Positions 28,470-38,190 are shown, counted from the stretch's first letter. The stretch is 64,000 bases of DNA from Aquila chrysaetos chrysaetos (GCF_900496995.4 NC_044013.1:43885809-43949808), one strand, 5' to 3'. Program-made: numbers and translations. Notes: generated by a model from the letters alone, not told the origin.

Positions 28470-28526
28470 ATGCAGAGCAGGGAGTTGGTCACTGAAGGGA
28501 AATGGCAAGCAGAGTGCCTTAAGAAG
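28470..28526 (+). other. exon-like module, 57 bp
   Basis: Acceptor TTTTGTTTTATTGCTGCAG, donor AAGAAG|GTCAGT. Its left flank (CATCCAGGTGACTTGTTT) matches the left flank of the module at 30,249 (CATCCAGGTAACTTGTTT), marking the two as duplicates. Confidence 0.5.
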
Positions 28527-28774
28527 GTCAGTCAGCACACAACAATGGAGGGAATAGTTCCATCGTTGGTGCCTAAATGACCAGTTAACACTCTGTTTTG
28601 AAGGTGTGAAAAAACTCATGAAACCATGTGTGAAGCGGAATGTCCGTCCTGCAGTGTGTTGGGCAAGGTGCAACACCAAAACATATTGGTGGTTATTTTT
28701 GAGACATCAATGTTGTTTGCGAGTAGGCGAGTGCTTCCAGACACAATGGTCACTTTGCCTCTCTGGTTTTCCAG

Positions 28775-28828
28775 GTGCCACGGGTGATGCCAGCTGCAAC
28801 ATCTGGTGTTAGACTGGGAGTGGAGCAG
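28775..28828 (+). other. exon-like module, 54 bp
   Basis: Acceptor CTCTCTGGTTTTCCAG, donor GGAGCAG|GTGAGC. Partner of module 30,952-31,004: both contain a TGATGNC-GCTGCA-C-TCTG series and end in GGAGCAG or CGGAGCAG before GTGAGCAGAATGCCA. Confidence 0.5.
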
Positions 28829-28842
28829 GTGAGCAGAATGCC

Positions 28843-28950
28843 ACTGCGCTTCCAAAGAGGCCATCATTGCAGAAGAGGTCAGCGTTGACTGGTGTGACTG
28901 CGCTTCCAAAGAGGCCATCATTGCAGAAGAGGTCAGCGTTGACTGGTGTG
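28843..28950. repeat. two perfect tandem copies of a 54-bp unit
   Basis: Positions 28,843-28,896 and 28,897-28,950 look identical base for base. Each unit starts ACTGCGCTTCCAAAGAGG and carries an ATTGCAG|AAGAG|GTCAGC block that looks like a micro-acceptor and donor. Identity this high next to diverged duplicates means a recent event. Confidence 0.9.
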
Positions 28951-29275
28951 AAACTGGCTGATGGCACTCCATTTGCGGGTGACGAAGAGGAACTGGGTGA
29001 TTGCTGCAACATCCTAGTTACCCTAGTCAGTCTGCATTGAGGATGGATTCTGACCCCCAGCCCCCTCAAAGCTAAATTGAGCTATCTTTGCATGGGGTGG
29101 CAGGGAAGGGTTTTAAATTCAGTGTAGCTGAGAGGGCGGTTCCGAGTAGGACATGTTTGGGCAGAGAGAGGGTCCAGGTTCCTTTGCGCAAAATGCAAGC
29201 GCCTGCTGGGCAGGGCAGTTCCAGCCCATCTATGTGGTGTTGTGTAGTTTGTGTAGCCTGTTTTATGTGTCCTAT

Positions 29276-30199
29276 GCAATACCTTACTTGGGTCTTGATG
29301 TTCCTGGTGATCTTCATGCTTGGCAGGCACATTGGCAGCCATACAGACAGTCTCACATGCCTTGACTCATCAGCGTAATGCTAACTGAGCTCTTCCTTTT
29401 TTGCGTTAGAAGTTTAACGCATGGATATGTCTTGTGTGTCTTGCCCCCAGAAGTTTACAGATGGTCATCTTTCTTGTAGTGGTATTCCAGGCAGTGTCAG
29501 CATCTCCATTCTCCAGCCATCTGTTTTCACGGAGCCCTTTTCTGCGACTTCCTCCCTGTGTCCTTATGTTCTTAGGTCTTAGAGACAGGCTTCTGGTGCA
29601 TCCATCATCCCAGTTGGGGCCATAACTTTTCGTCATGGACCAAGGCATTTGACTTTCCCAAGGCCATTGTAGATTCTTCCTCAGGGCCCTTGTAAGTCTC
29701 TTCACCCAGTGGTGTCTCCGGTCCGGGAGTCACTCTTCTTGCCAAGAGTTTTCTCACGTTTTTGGGTTATGTTGTTTGTATTATTTATGCAGTGTTGGTC
29801 TGTAGATGTGTGTCTGGACTGGAGCTGCTCCGCCTGGGGGTGTAGCAATGGTAGAGTCAGGGGAAGAATAGCAATAAGAGTCTATGATTAATATGTTGAT
29901 ATGACTAGACTTTGTAGGCAAAGGCTGTACAATCCATCTCGGAGCAAGTAGTTGTCTGCAGCTGGTGAGGAAGCAGAGGGGATGAGTGGAGCCATCTGGG
30001 AGATGCTGCTCAAGTGGTAGTTGAGCAGAGTGAGTCTCAAAGATGTTAAGGCTTGTATGTGTGAGGCTTAATGCTTTGGGGTTTGTTTTTTGGGTTTTTG
30101 GGGTTTTTTTTGTTTGTTTGTTTGTTTGTTTTTTTAATGGCAGGCTGTAGTTGGAATCTAGATGGTATTCCTAAATGGGAATAGGACCTCTGGAATTGT
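29276..30199. other. no gene seen
   Basis: Spacer between the two internal duplicate copies. It holds a G/T-rich simple run at about 30,075-30,136 with several TTTG units. Short open frames only, on both strands. Confidence 0.45.
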
Positions 30200-30539
30200 T
30201 AAGCTATCGCAGAGCATCCAGGTAACTTGTTTGATAATGTTTTTGCAGATGTAGGGGGATGAGATGAGCTGTGCGCCAAAGGGTGACAGAGGAGGCAAGT
30301 AGACCACTGTAAGAAGGCGGGTTGGTGTGTGGTGTCGGAGGGAAGAGGTGACTGGTGGCTGTATTGCTAGCTTGTGTGTGGGTTTTTGTGGGTTTTTTTC
30401 CCTTGTTTTGGAGTGAAGTGGATATCAGCACTGGAGATGACTCGGGCGAGGTAAGCAATGTCATGGGGGCTGAAGTAGCTGTTATTTTTCAGGTGCTGTA
30501 TGGTGAAGTTATAATCATTCCATTTTTGGGGTTTTACAG

Positions 30540-30602
30540 GTGGTGTGCAAGCTTCAATACGGCAGGCCAAAATGGCAGAGGCTGGGTGGGTGAGCAACCA
30601 AG
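30540..30602 (+). other. exon-like module, 63 bp
   Basis: Acceptor TTTTTGGGGTTTTACAG, donor AACCAAG|GTAAAG. An internal GTGAGC near 30,590 is an alternative donor. The segment is open in one frame but has no partner to join to. Confidence 0.4.
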
Positions 30603-30684
30603 GTAAAGGAGAGGGAGATGGTAATTGCTGAGGTTTCAGGCAGTATTTCAGCATGTTTCTTTTGCTTTGTTTTTTTTTTTTCAG

Positions 30685-30740
30685 GTGCCGCATAGAGCTG
30701 TGGAGGGGCGAAGCTGCATGCTGACAAGCAGTCCAAGAAG
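30685..30740 (+). other. exon-like module, 56 bp
   Basis: A 13-T run ending in CAG forms a very strong acceptor, and CCAAGAAG|GTGAGG is a strong donor. This is the cleanest exon-like segment of the array. Confidence 0.55.
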
Positions 30741-30951
30741 GTGAGGTGGTTGTTGGCCAGTTGACGTCTAATAGCAAAGAATCATATGGCAACTTGGTTA
30801 AACATTTCCCCCTGGTTTTGCAGATGCTGTGCAGGCTGTCTTCAGAATTGGATGGGTATTTGAGGTGAGCTGGTGTGGCAGAGAAGAGGAGTATGGGGCT
30901 GGTGACTTCTTGCAAGCGCAACGGTAATTTTGTGTCTCTTGGTATCTTAAG

Positions 30952-31004
30952 TACCACAAGTGGTGATGGCTGCACTGTCTGACTCTGGAACTGTTGCGGA
31001 GCAG
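30952..31004 (+). other. exon-like module, 53 bp
   Basis: Donor GCGGAGCAG|GTGAGC is strong. The acceptor (GTCTCTTGGTATCTTAAG) uses AAG and is weaker than that of its duplicate at 28,775. Confidence 0.45.
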
Positions 31005-31840
31005 GTGAGCAGAATGCCATGGTGCTTTTGAGGGGGAGGGTGTTGTGGAAGAGTTTGGTGTTGGCTGAGGTGATGGTAACTGCTGGCACTGGTGTGTGTG
31101 TTTGGTTTTGGTTTTTTTGGGAGGGGGGATTGTAGGTGTTTTGGGGGTGAGATTTGGGGGTTTGGTTTGTTTTTTTTTTTTTCAGGTGGGGCTGGGGTGT
31201 GTGCAAATGAAGAGGAACCTGTTGACTACAGGAACATCCCAGTTAATTGATGATGTTATTTTTGTTGAGGATGGATTCAGACTGCTGGCCCTCTGAAAGC
31301 TAAGTTGAGGGACCAGGGCTGGGAGGAGGGTACAAGGTTGGGAATTGCAGGGAGGGGTTTTAAAATTAGTGTAGGAGAGAGGGCTGTGTGGAACAGTCCC
31401 CTTTAGGCAGACAAAGGGAGCGGCTTACTCCTCACCACAACACTAGCGTGTGCTGGGCAGGGCAGTTCCAGCCTGTGTCTGTTTTGTGTAGTCTGTCTTC
31501 TGTGTCTTAGACCTTCCTTGTCTTAGACCTTCTGTCTCTTCTTGCCCCATCGTGTCCACCTCCCCCCCTGCGAGTTTTTACCCCTGCACATGCCCCCCAT
31601 AATCCCTGCCTGCCTATCTTGTGTCACCCCTCCTCCCACTCCCCCCATATTCTGCACAGCCCCCCCACCTACGCCCTTTGCCTCTGGATCCCTGGGGTGC
31701 TGCCTTTGCCCCCCAATCCCCCCATTGCCCCCTACCCAAACTCTGACAACCCCACTTTCCCTCCTCCTGTGCTTTGGATTTGTGCTGAAAACAGTGTTGG
31801 TAACAGGGATGTGTTAGTTATTGCCAAGGGATTTTCCAGA

Positions 31841-32183
31841 CCATATGATGACATGCTCAGCAATAAAACTGGAGGGGGGAGATGAGTGCGGTTGGGGGTG
31901 TGCTGCTCAGGGACTAGTTTGGCTATCAGTTGGTCGGTGGTGAGCGATTGTTTTCATTTGCATCACTTGTTCTTCTTGGCTTTTATTTTTCTCTCTGTTA
32001 TTTCCGCCCCCCTCTTTTCTTTACATGTTGCTATTGTTTCTTTTTAGTTATTAAACTGTTTTTATCTCAAGCCATGAGTTTTCTCACTTTTACCCTTGTG
32101 ATTCTCCCCCATCCCACAGGGGGTAGGGCAGTCAGTGAGTGGTTGTGTGGTGCTTAGCTGCTGGCTGGGGTTAAACAATGACA
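31841..32183 (+). mobile_element. ERVL-type LTR remnant (copy A)
   Basis: Matches the 3' two thirds of the complete solo LTR at 44,785-45,357 block by block: CCATATGATGACATG, CAATAAAACTGGAGG in place of the TATAAACTGG promoter word, the GTCGGTGGTGAGC block, GCATCACTTG, the ATTAAACTG block, TTTCTCACTTTTACCC and the terminal GTGGTGCTTAGCTGCTGGCTGGGGTTAAAC ending in GACA. The 5' end of U3 is missing or too diverged. It predates the A/B split because B holds the same remnant. Confidence 0.8.
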
Positions 32184-32329
32184 CAAGGTTAGTTGCAAGC
32201 CATGCCTGGCTAATGCTTTAGGCTCTCCATGTTATTCCTACCATCCTGATAGGTCATCCTTGTTCTTCACTGATGCTTTATAGTGCCTTTTTGCTCTGTA
32301 AGCAGCAGTACTCAGGCCATGCAAGCATA

Positions 32330-33155
32330 CCTGTCTCCCAGCCGCTGGGAAGTGACTCTGCCAAAGGCAAAGAGTGAAACAGCCGCAGCACAATCTACAG
32401 CAATTCTGCCTCTCGAGGGACCCAGCAGGCCCCTTTCTCGTGCCTCTTTCCAGCCTAGCTGGACAAAGTACAGTTGTTGCAGAAACTGCTACCCCCTGTG
32501 CCTCCTTCTCGGGTTATTAGCTTGGCCCTATGTACAGGTTGCCAAGGTCATTGACTCTGCACGGGACATAAGCACCCTGGAGAGCTTAACACCGAGTCAT
32601 TCCTTTCCCTTTGGGCAGCAGTGGTTCTGCGGCTGCTACAGGCAGCCACTTTCTCAAGGGTGAGGGCCTGGGACAACAACAGGCTCCCGCATGCTCCAGT
32701 CGGACTAAGACGCTGCTCTGGGGACCCAGTGCAGGGAAAGCTGAGGTACTTTCTGCACTGCCAATGGCTCTTCACAAAGGAACTGTGCTCTGGTTTTAGT
32801 AGAAAAAAGTGTCAGTCACAGGCAGCCACATATCACTGTGCACAGCTGTTTGGCAGGTGTCTTGCTTGTTCAAGTAGAAGCATATTTCTTGCCTTGCAGT
32901 CTTGATGCCAAAACAATCAGGGACTCAAGTTACAATAGCCTTTTGATATCAAAGCACGATGACAGCTAGATCTCTACCAGCACTGTATTTCAGCTGTGTT
33001 GCTAGCTGGAAGTGGCTTGCAGGCCAGGAGATCTTTAGAGGGGTCTGAATTAAACTGAGTGTTGAAGTGTTTGTTTTAAGGAGGCAAATTAGGCAGCCAA
33101 AGGAACCGAAATGCTCACCTGACATGTTGGCAGAACAGCCCATCCAGCCTACCAA
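32330..33155. other. block present in copy A only
   Basis: Between CATGCAAG and TATTGTGTGTTGCAGGCAG copy A has about 830 bp that B lacks; in B the flanks join directly near 56,523. No target-site duplication or transposon ends are clear, so a deletion in B is as likely as an insertion in A. I see no gene. Open frames of up to 126 codons on + and 112 on - lack support. Confidence 0.6.
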
Positions 33156-33535
33156 GTATTGTGTGTTGCAGGCAGAAAAGTGCAACTGTGATGCTTGCTG
33201 GTGGGAGCGGCAAGGAGTGCGGAGCCACGCTCCTGTATGGAGCAAAGATGGAACCTCGAGGGCTCTACGGTCATCTGCTGAGGACATCTAGTGTCCTGAC
33301 ACACGTCTTTGCTTTCCCTGCTTCATGTCTAATTACTTTGCATGCTGGAGGGCCGGGCGGTAAGTAACACTGTGCAGTGTCTCTTACCTAAGTGACAAGC
33401 CCTGCACAGGAAACCTTGTGTGTATGCAGGATTAGGAGAGCAGAGTACTGATAGCACAGAGGTGAGGAAAGGTGCGCCCACCCCAACAGAGCCCCAGGAT
33501 CACCAGGGTATCGCTCATTTGCAGATCAGCCGCTT

Positions 33536-33565
33536 GCATCTGGTCTGCTCGCATCTGGTCTGCTC
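33536..33565. repeat. 15-bp tandem duplication private to copy A
   Basis: GCATCTGGTCTGCTC occurs twice in a row; copy B has one unit at the matching place near 56,904. This small change arose after the A/B duplication. Confidence 0.8.
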
Positions 33566-34633
33566 GGATGTGCCGTTTCCTGCTGAACAGAGCTGTCCCT
33601 CTGGCACAAAGCAGCTTTGGGTCTCTTGTGGCCTGCCTTCAGGCTGTCACCTGTGTTGTGTTATTTTTTTAAAATCTTTCACCAGCATCTGTTGACTGGC
33701 TGCTGTCACTCCCACAACCCTGATGCCACGTGCAGATGGATACAGCAGTCCCTGGGGCTTGGTCCAGGGCAAAAAAGCCCTGTTCACAGGTTCCCTGTGC
33801 TGCTTCTCCTCCCCAGGTAATGGGGTGGGGGGCAGGGACAGGAGCAACTACCCGAATTGTCTGTTCTTGGCATGTGACTGCTGTAAGCGCTCCAGCCCTT
33901 GGATGCTTTTTGGAACGGAGGCAATGAAGGTGACTGCCCGGGCTGCGAGTGGGGAAAGGGCAGGGCAATGTAACCCCTGTGCCCCCAGTAAGTAGTTACC
34001 GCCTGTGGCTGGTCTCTGCTGGGCTGAGCTGTCAGTCATCGCTCATCCAGCTGATGCTCAGAAGAGGATCGTTGCGGGGATGTTTCTGCCACCCTGCGAC
34101 CAACGTTCGGTACTGCAGCTCGGAGGCTGCGAGTGCGCGGGGCTGCCCCTGTCCTGCACGTGCCGTCCGACGGTAACGGCAGTGCGCCAGCGGCGGGAGG
34201 TGCCGCCGCGCTCGTTGCTTCCTCCCGGTAAGGAAACGCCGCCAAAAAGGAAAGCTAGCGTGGGCTGTCTCTGCCTGGCCTCCCTCTCCTCGCGGCGCGG
34301 GCGCGGGAGCACAAAGGGACAGGTGGGGCACTTGCCGGCTGTGGGCAGGAGCTGCTGCGGCTGAAGCTGGAGAGGCCAGAGAAAGGTAGAGAAGAAGAAA
34401 TGGAAGGCCGGCCGGCCGGCAGCTGCCTTCCGCTGCAGGCAAGAGAGAGCCTGCCTCTCCGCGTGTGGAAGGATCCCTCCTCGTAGTCCGCAGCAGGTCA
34501 GACTGCCGAGGTGCACTGCAGGGTCCGTATGCAGCACCGACGGTGCCGTACGGCCACGTAGTGTGCGAGCGAGCGAGGCTCTGTGCCTAGGAAGCCTCGT
34601 CTTGCAAGACCTGTGAGACACGTGTTCTCCTAG

Positions 34634-34749
34634 GGGGAGGAGGACAGCCGTGCAGCCGGAGTTACAGCAGAGGAGGGGAGCGGGAGAGGAGCAGAAAGAA
34701 GCGTCTGAACTGGCCAATTCTCCTGGCAGCGCCAAGAACAAGAGCTGTG
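34634..34749 (+). other. exon-like segment in copy A, 116 bp
   Basis: Acceptor GTGTTCTCCTAG and donor GAGCTGTG|GTGAGC. The homologous segment of copy C (44,402-44,511) has both signals, with a better acceptor (TATTCTTTTAG). Copy B has lost the acceptor (near 60,390) but keeps the donor. Conservation of the donor in all three copies suggests a spliced ancestral transcript. No frame is shared that looks like a protein. Confidence 0.45.
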
Positions 34750-34894
34750 GTGAGCCTCGGGGCCCTGTCTCTCTCCCCTCTTCTGCGTTCCGGTCCCTCC
34801 CTGGCCCTGCCCGGCCCCCTCTCTTTCCCACACCGCTGCCTTTTTTTTTTTTTTTTTTTTTTTTTTCTCCTTTCCTCCCTTGTACCTCTGATAC

Positions 34895-35436
34895 TGAAAA
34901 GCCGGTCGAAGAAACTCTCTAAGGCTCGTTTTGGAGTTTTAGAAAGCAGGCATTCTTCATTGCAGCACTGGATGCACGGGGGATAGTTCCACCTAGCGTG
35001 CGTGCCACAGCTTTAGCACAAACAGGTTATATAGACTAACTAATTGCATATTAATCAGATTAGTATACGTATACATAACAATGATGGCAACTGATTATCA
35101 TAGCGCTGCCTACATCCGATCATGCGCAATGAAGGATCCGTTTGAGACGAAGGGCTGCTTTTGCGACCACCGACCCATTTGAAGTTCTTGCTGGCTGCCT
35201 TGAAGTCTTTATTCTTGTTCTTGTTCTTTGATCTTGAAGCTTAACGCAGTTTCAATCCCATGTGGTCAGTTTCAGCACTGTTCTCGTCTAGCATACAGGA
35301 ACATCTAGTCCTAAGAGCAAAGAACTGCAAAACTTACGAGTACCTACCTCTGCTAGTTAACTGCTTGGCTATACTTTTGTCTACTGTTTCAATCATTGTG
35401 TGAGTGTAAGATTTCTAATAATTATTTACCAAATCT
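34895..35436 (-). mobile_element. class I LTR-like insertion, minus orientation (copy A)
   Basis: The block GCAGGCATTCTTCATTGCAG followed by GCACGGGGGATAGTTCCACC parallels GCAGGCACTCCTTTATTGCAG and CACGGGGGATCGCTCCACC in the solo LTR at 35,975-36,719, which is also on the minus strand. It is therefore an R/U5 region of a related but distinct LTR. The retroviral 3' end is placed at TGAAAAGCCGG (34,895), where copies A and C stop aligning. The other end is uncertain: 35,436 is a guess from a TG-complement. Copy B has the same insertion (60,672), copy C does not. Confidence 0.55.
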
Positions 35437-35559
35437 CACTTTTACGGTCACCTAGCAGCAAACCAGTTTCCACGGCTGGTACAAAATATTAGAACCATCC
35501 AAATATTTAGACGCGCCATACAGAATGTATGGAAATATGCTATCAGAGGTGTCCCAGGG

Positions 35560-35790
35560 GCAGGGGGAGCGTCGGGGGGGGGGGGGGGCGGGCCGAGCCC
35601 CGGAGCAGACTCTCTGGCAGGACTCGTTAGGCGCACGACTGGCTGAACGAACACTGGCCGTCCGTCCCCGTTGCCCTCCGGGCTGCGTTTGCGCTCCCTT
35701 TGCACGGGGCGAGGGGCCGTGAGGGAGCCCAGGGGAGGAGGAGGTGAGGCGCTGGGGGGGTCGGGCCATGCCGCCCCCTGTTCCTGCTGG
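35560..35790. other. CpG-rich block with a 15-G run
   Basis: GC-rich sequence with 15 consecutive G (35,574-35,588), shared with copy B (61,330-61,560, where the run is 11 G). Open frames on both strands are composition artefacts. It could be a promoter remnant, but I see no specific factor motif. Confidence 0.5.
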
Positions 35791-35798
35791 GCTCCAGC

Positions 35799-37182
35799 TG
35801 TTGCAAATATTCTGGTAAAGAAATCAAAATTTAATCACGTAGAAGAGTTAGGTTTGATTAAGAAGTAAAATTGTGAAGCATAACGTATAGGATTGTTACG
35901 TTTGAAACGTAGCCATAGAAGCTTTAGGAACTGCATTATGTGTGACTATCGGAACCTTAATATTGTTAAAGTTGTGTTGCCGAAATCCGGAATAAAACTC
36001 CTTAACAGCAATGAGAAGAAGCAGGCACTCCTTTATTGCAGCGCTGGGCACACGGGGGATCGCTCCACCTAGCGTGTGCACCTGTCTGGTTTAACTATGC
36101 AGGTTAAATACACACCTGTTATACATATTCACTAGATTTCTGGGAAATGTAATGCATAATCATCAACTTCCCGATAACCCATTAGCATATATAAATGTCT
36201 CTTTACGCAGACTCAGTGAAATCTCTGGTGGTCTTCAAAAGCCCTCTGGTGGTCTTCCATAGTCTTCCTCACTTTGTCCGATAGTTGACCTCTCTTATGT
36301 GATTCTGCGCAGTCCGATTTTTGCCATCATGTATTAGATTACATAAAATACATTCTATGTTAATTCTTAAATTTATTGTTTCTAATGATTGGTCCTTCAG
36401 TCACACAACCTTATTAATATTCTTATGTTAAAACAATCATTGGTCGATCTCACATAATCCATTAACCAGAACTTTGATCAAAGTAGGGTTTCTAAGCAAC
36501 AGAACTAAGGTCCATAACGATTTCTTAAAACAAACCACTATAATTAACCAATCTGTGTTAGAATTCTATGGTTAACTGACTGTCAACAATACTTGTATTC
36601 TTATGATTATGCTTAGCACAGTTTGTAATATTCCTAAGTCTCTATAACTACGTTGCAAACTTCACACTCCTATCTCACGATTTTGTTTTAATCAAATCTT
36701 TATCAAAGTATTTGCAACAGTTGGAAATAGCTAACCCTAGAAACCTCACCAGGAAGTTACTGGTTTTCCTATGTTCTGTTTCAAGAAACGAAGGAAACCG
36801 TCGTGGACACCAGTTTGCTGCTTGGAAACCCCCTTACACCCTTCCCATCTTGATTTGAGTATCGAAGATTCCAGTCAGGAGAGCTAAGTGTAACTGACCA
36901 ATGATTGTTTTTAAATAAGAATATTGATAAGGTTACATAATCAAAGGACCAATCCTTATAAAGGTTAAATTTAAGAACGAGCACAGTATGCATTTTTATG
37001 GAACGAGCTTCTGTAACAATGACCTGACAGAAAAAGTCTGTAAAAACTGATGGATTTTGATACTAGGCGGGACACGCCTCTGGAGGAGCGATCCCCCGTG
37101 TCCCCAGCGCTGCGATAAATGAAGTGCCCGCTTCTTAACTTCACCTTGGCGTTAAGGAGTTTTATTCTGGATTTCGGTAACG
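35799..37182 (+). repeat. 5' LTR of the provirus, split by a nested LTR
   Basis: The LTR starts TGTTGCAAATATTC at 35,799, runs to 35,974, is interrupted, and resumes at 36,724 to end near GGATTTCGGTAACG (37,182; the usual final CA reads CG). The two parts sum to about 635 bp. Homology to the nested LTR is clear in GACCAATGATTGTTTT, AAGGACCAATC and the R/U5 words. The polyadenylation word AATAAA reads GATAAA here. Confidence 0.85.
35975..36719 (-). mobile_element. nested solo LTR of the same family, minus orientation
   Basis: Bounded by TGTTGCCGAA at 35,975 and TTGCAACA at 36,719, giving 6-bp terminal inverted repeats (TGTTGC/GCAACA), and flanked by the 4-bp direct repeat GTTG (35,971-35,974 and 36,720-36,723). 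On the minus strand it has a TTTATATATG promoter word and AATAAA in R. Length is 745 bp. A 4-bp target duplication is normal for gammaretrovirus-like elements. No internal region is left, so it is a recombined solo LTR. Confidence 0.9.
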
Positions 37183-37186
37183 GTTT

Positions 37187-37204
37187 TGGCGACCCAGATG
37201 GGAC
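37187..37204 (+). other. retroviral primer-binding site
   Basis: TGGCGACCCAGATGGGAC lies 4 nt after the LTR end. It begins with TGG as all tRNA-primed sites do. TGGCGAC is the start expected for some arginine tRNAs, but the middle does not match a vertebrate tRNA-Arg I can recall exactly, so the primer assignment is tentative. Confidence 0.7.
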
Positions 37205-37534
37205 CTTGCGAGTGAGACTGGACAAGATCGAGTGTTGATCGAACTCCGGCCGGCACCGAGGTATTCTCGGGGAGAACCGTCACCCTCGACTCGCAAAGCT
37301 CCTCGCAGCGTTCCCTGGAAAAAAGGTAAGGCGCCGCTTCTTTGGAATTTGTTTGGAAAGCCTGCCCGTGAGGCGCGGCGAAAGCTTCGCAGGGTTGGGG
37401 CTTGGAGGGTACCCGTTTGCAGTGGAAGCCTAGGCGTCTGCCCGTAAGTCACGAGCGAAAGCTATTGCTGGGTTGGACTTTGTGTATTATTTGGGACAAC
37501 TGTCATTTGCGTTTGTTTGGTATTTGGTATTTGA

Positions 37535-37792
37535 ATGTATGTAAGTATCATGGCATTAGCAAAATTGTTCAAGAATAAGAGTGCAGGAAACAGAACTGCT
37601 GATGAAAAGATACCAAAAACATCACCGTTGGGATGTCTATTGGCACATTGGGGTGAATTGCAGGAAAAATGGGAAACAAACAGAACTTTGAGTTATAATG
37701 CTATATCGCAATTACTGTTGTTTTGTAGGAGAGAGAGTAAATGGAATAAAGTGCCATATGTAGATTTGTTCTTTTTAAGGGAACGTATCTGA
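37535..37792 (+). pseudogene. gag matrix remnant
   Basis: An 85-codon frame whose segment KTSPLGCLLAHWGEL and the following VPYVDLFFLRERI fit the N-terminal matrix domain of class I ERV Gag (short matrix; SPLG near the start of the helical core). The frame ends where the sequence jumps to protease, so capsid and nucleocapsid are gone. In life this part would target Gag to the membrane; here it is a fossil. Confidence 0.7.
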
Positions 37793-37799
37793 CGGGGAC

Positions 37800-38190
37800 C
37801 GGAGGGGAGTCTCCCAGCAGAAACTCTGGTTACAGCTAAACTGGGAGAACAGAAAATTGAATTTGAATTGACACTAGAGCCACCTTTTCAGTTTTAGATA
37901 CCTTAGAGGGAGAGTTAAGTTTTGAAGAAATTGGTGGTGGTGGTGCAACAAGTGAACGAGAAACTAGACCCGTCTTTAAATCTTGAACAATGAAATTAGG
38001 AAAGCAATGCGTCACTCAGCAGTTTTTGTATGTGCCAAATTCTCCTAAGCTCCTGTTAAGGAGAGATCTACTGGAGAACTTAAGAGGCAGAAATTAAATT
38101 AAAAACTGGAGAGGTTAAAATTTTAATTCCAGAAACCAAACGTATCGAAGCAGTGGCTTTGTTGTTACAGGATGGTTGCTGAAAGCCGAA
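37800..38190 (+). pseudogene. protease remnant
   Basis: Broken frames contain words of the C-terminal part of a retroviral aspartic protease and its join to pol: a QFLYVPNSPKLLLRRDLLE-type stretch near 38,020-38,080 and a following IPETKRIEA. The catalytic Asp-Thr/Ser-Gly is not visible, consistent with the upstream deletion. Stops occur throughout. Confidence 0.6.

Larger units (their letters stand above)
28420..29275 (+). repeat. internal duplication, left copy
   Basis: Shares an ordered series of blocks with 30,200-31,510: the CATCCAGGT-acceptor-module block, the GGAGCAGGTGAGCAGAATGCCA block, a GAGGAACT...AACATCC-AGTTA block, TTGAGGATGGATTC with the following CCCTC-AAAGCTAA, and GCTGGGCAGGGCAGTTCCAGCC. 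Spacing differs through insertions on the right copy. The repeated unit carries its splice-like borders, so the duplication multiplied whole modules. It is not any transposon I recognise. Confidence 0.65.
26367..31185 (+). ncRNA. array of exon-like modules, likely non-coding RNA
   Basis: On the + strand at least eight short segments sit between an acceptor (pyrimidine run then CAG, or in one case AAG) and a donor: 26,543-26,580; 27,898-27,952; 28,470-28,526; 28,775-28,828; 30,540-30,602; 30,685-30,740; 30,824-30,864; 30,952-31,004. A ninth, 30,249-30,294, ends in a GC donor (GAG|GCAAGT). Half-modules with only one good end lie at 26,366, 30,450 (GGCGAG|GTAAGC), 30,492 and 31,185. Lengths are 38-63 bp and not multiples of three as a set, and frames do not join, so a coding gene is unlikely. 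The upstream CpG island supplies a plausible promoter. Transcription is inferred, not seen. Confidence 0.5.
30200..31510 (+). repeat. internal duplication, right copy
   Basis: Counterpart of 28,420-29,275. It is longer because of extra modules (30,540, 30,685, 30,824) and T/G-rich runs (30,370-30,410; 31,100-31,185). A long minus-strand open frame across 30,367-31,206 is low-complexity (Pro, Lys, Thr, Ser) and I do not take it as a gene. Confidence 0.6.
31545..35893 (+). repeat. segmental duplication copy A
   Basis: Collinear with 55,915-61,668 (copy B): a C-rich block, an ERVL LTR remnant, the GGTGAGGAAAGGTGCGCCCA region, CAGCATCTGTTGACTGGCTG, the CCAGTAAGTAGTTAC block, an exon-like region rich in CCGG, an LTR-like insertion, a CpG-rich block and the first 95 bp of a class I LTR. 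Copy A has about 830 bp (32,330-33,155) absent from B, while B has extra DNA at 57,480-58,720 and 58,925-59,737. By eye the shared blocks are roughly nine-tenths identical. A part (34,258-34,860) is also shared with copy C. Confidence 0.85.

Noticed and set aside
30367-31206. 279-codon open frame on -
   Set aside because: Covers the exon-module array in antisense, crosses T-runs that give poly-Lys, and is not preserved in the internal duplicate at 28.4-29.3 kb.
31545-31800. C-rich block read as a possible polyproline gene
   Set aside because: It is simple C/T-rich sequence that is also present, much diverged, in copy B, and has no splice context.
34058-34831. 257-codon open frame on - in copy A
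   Set aside because: Not conserved as a frame in copies B or C, which have indels across it.
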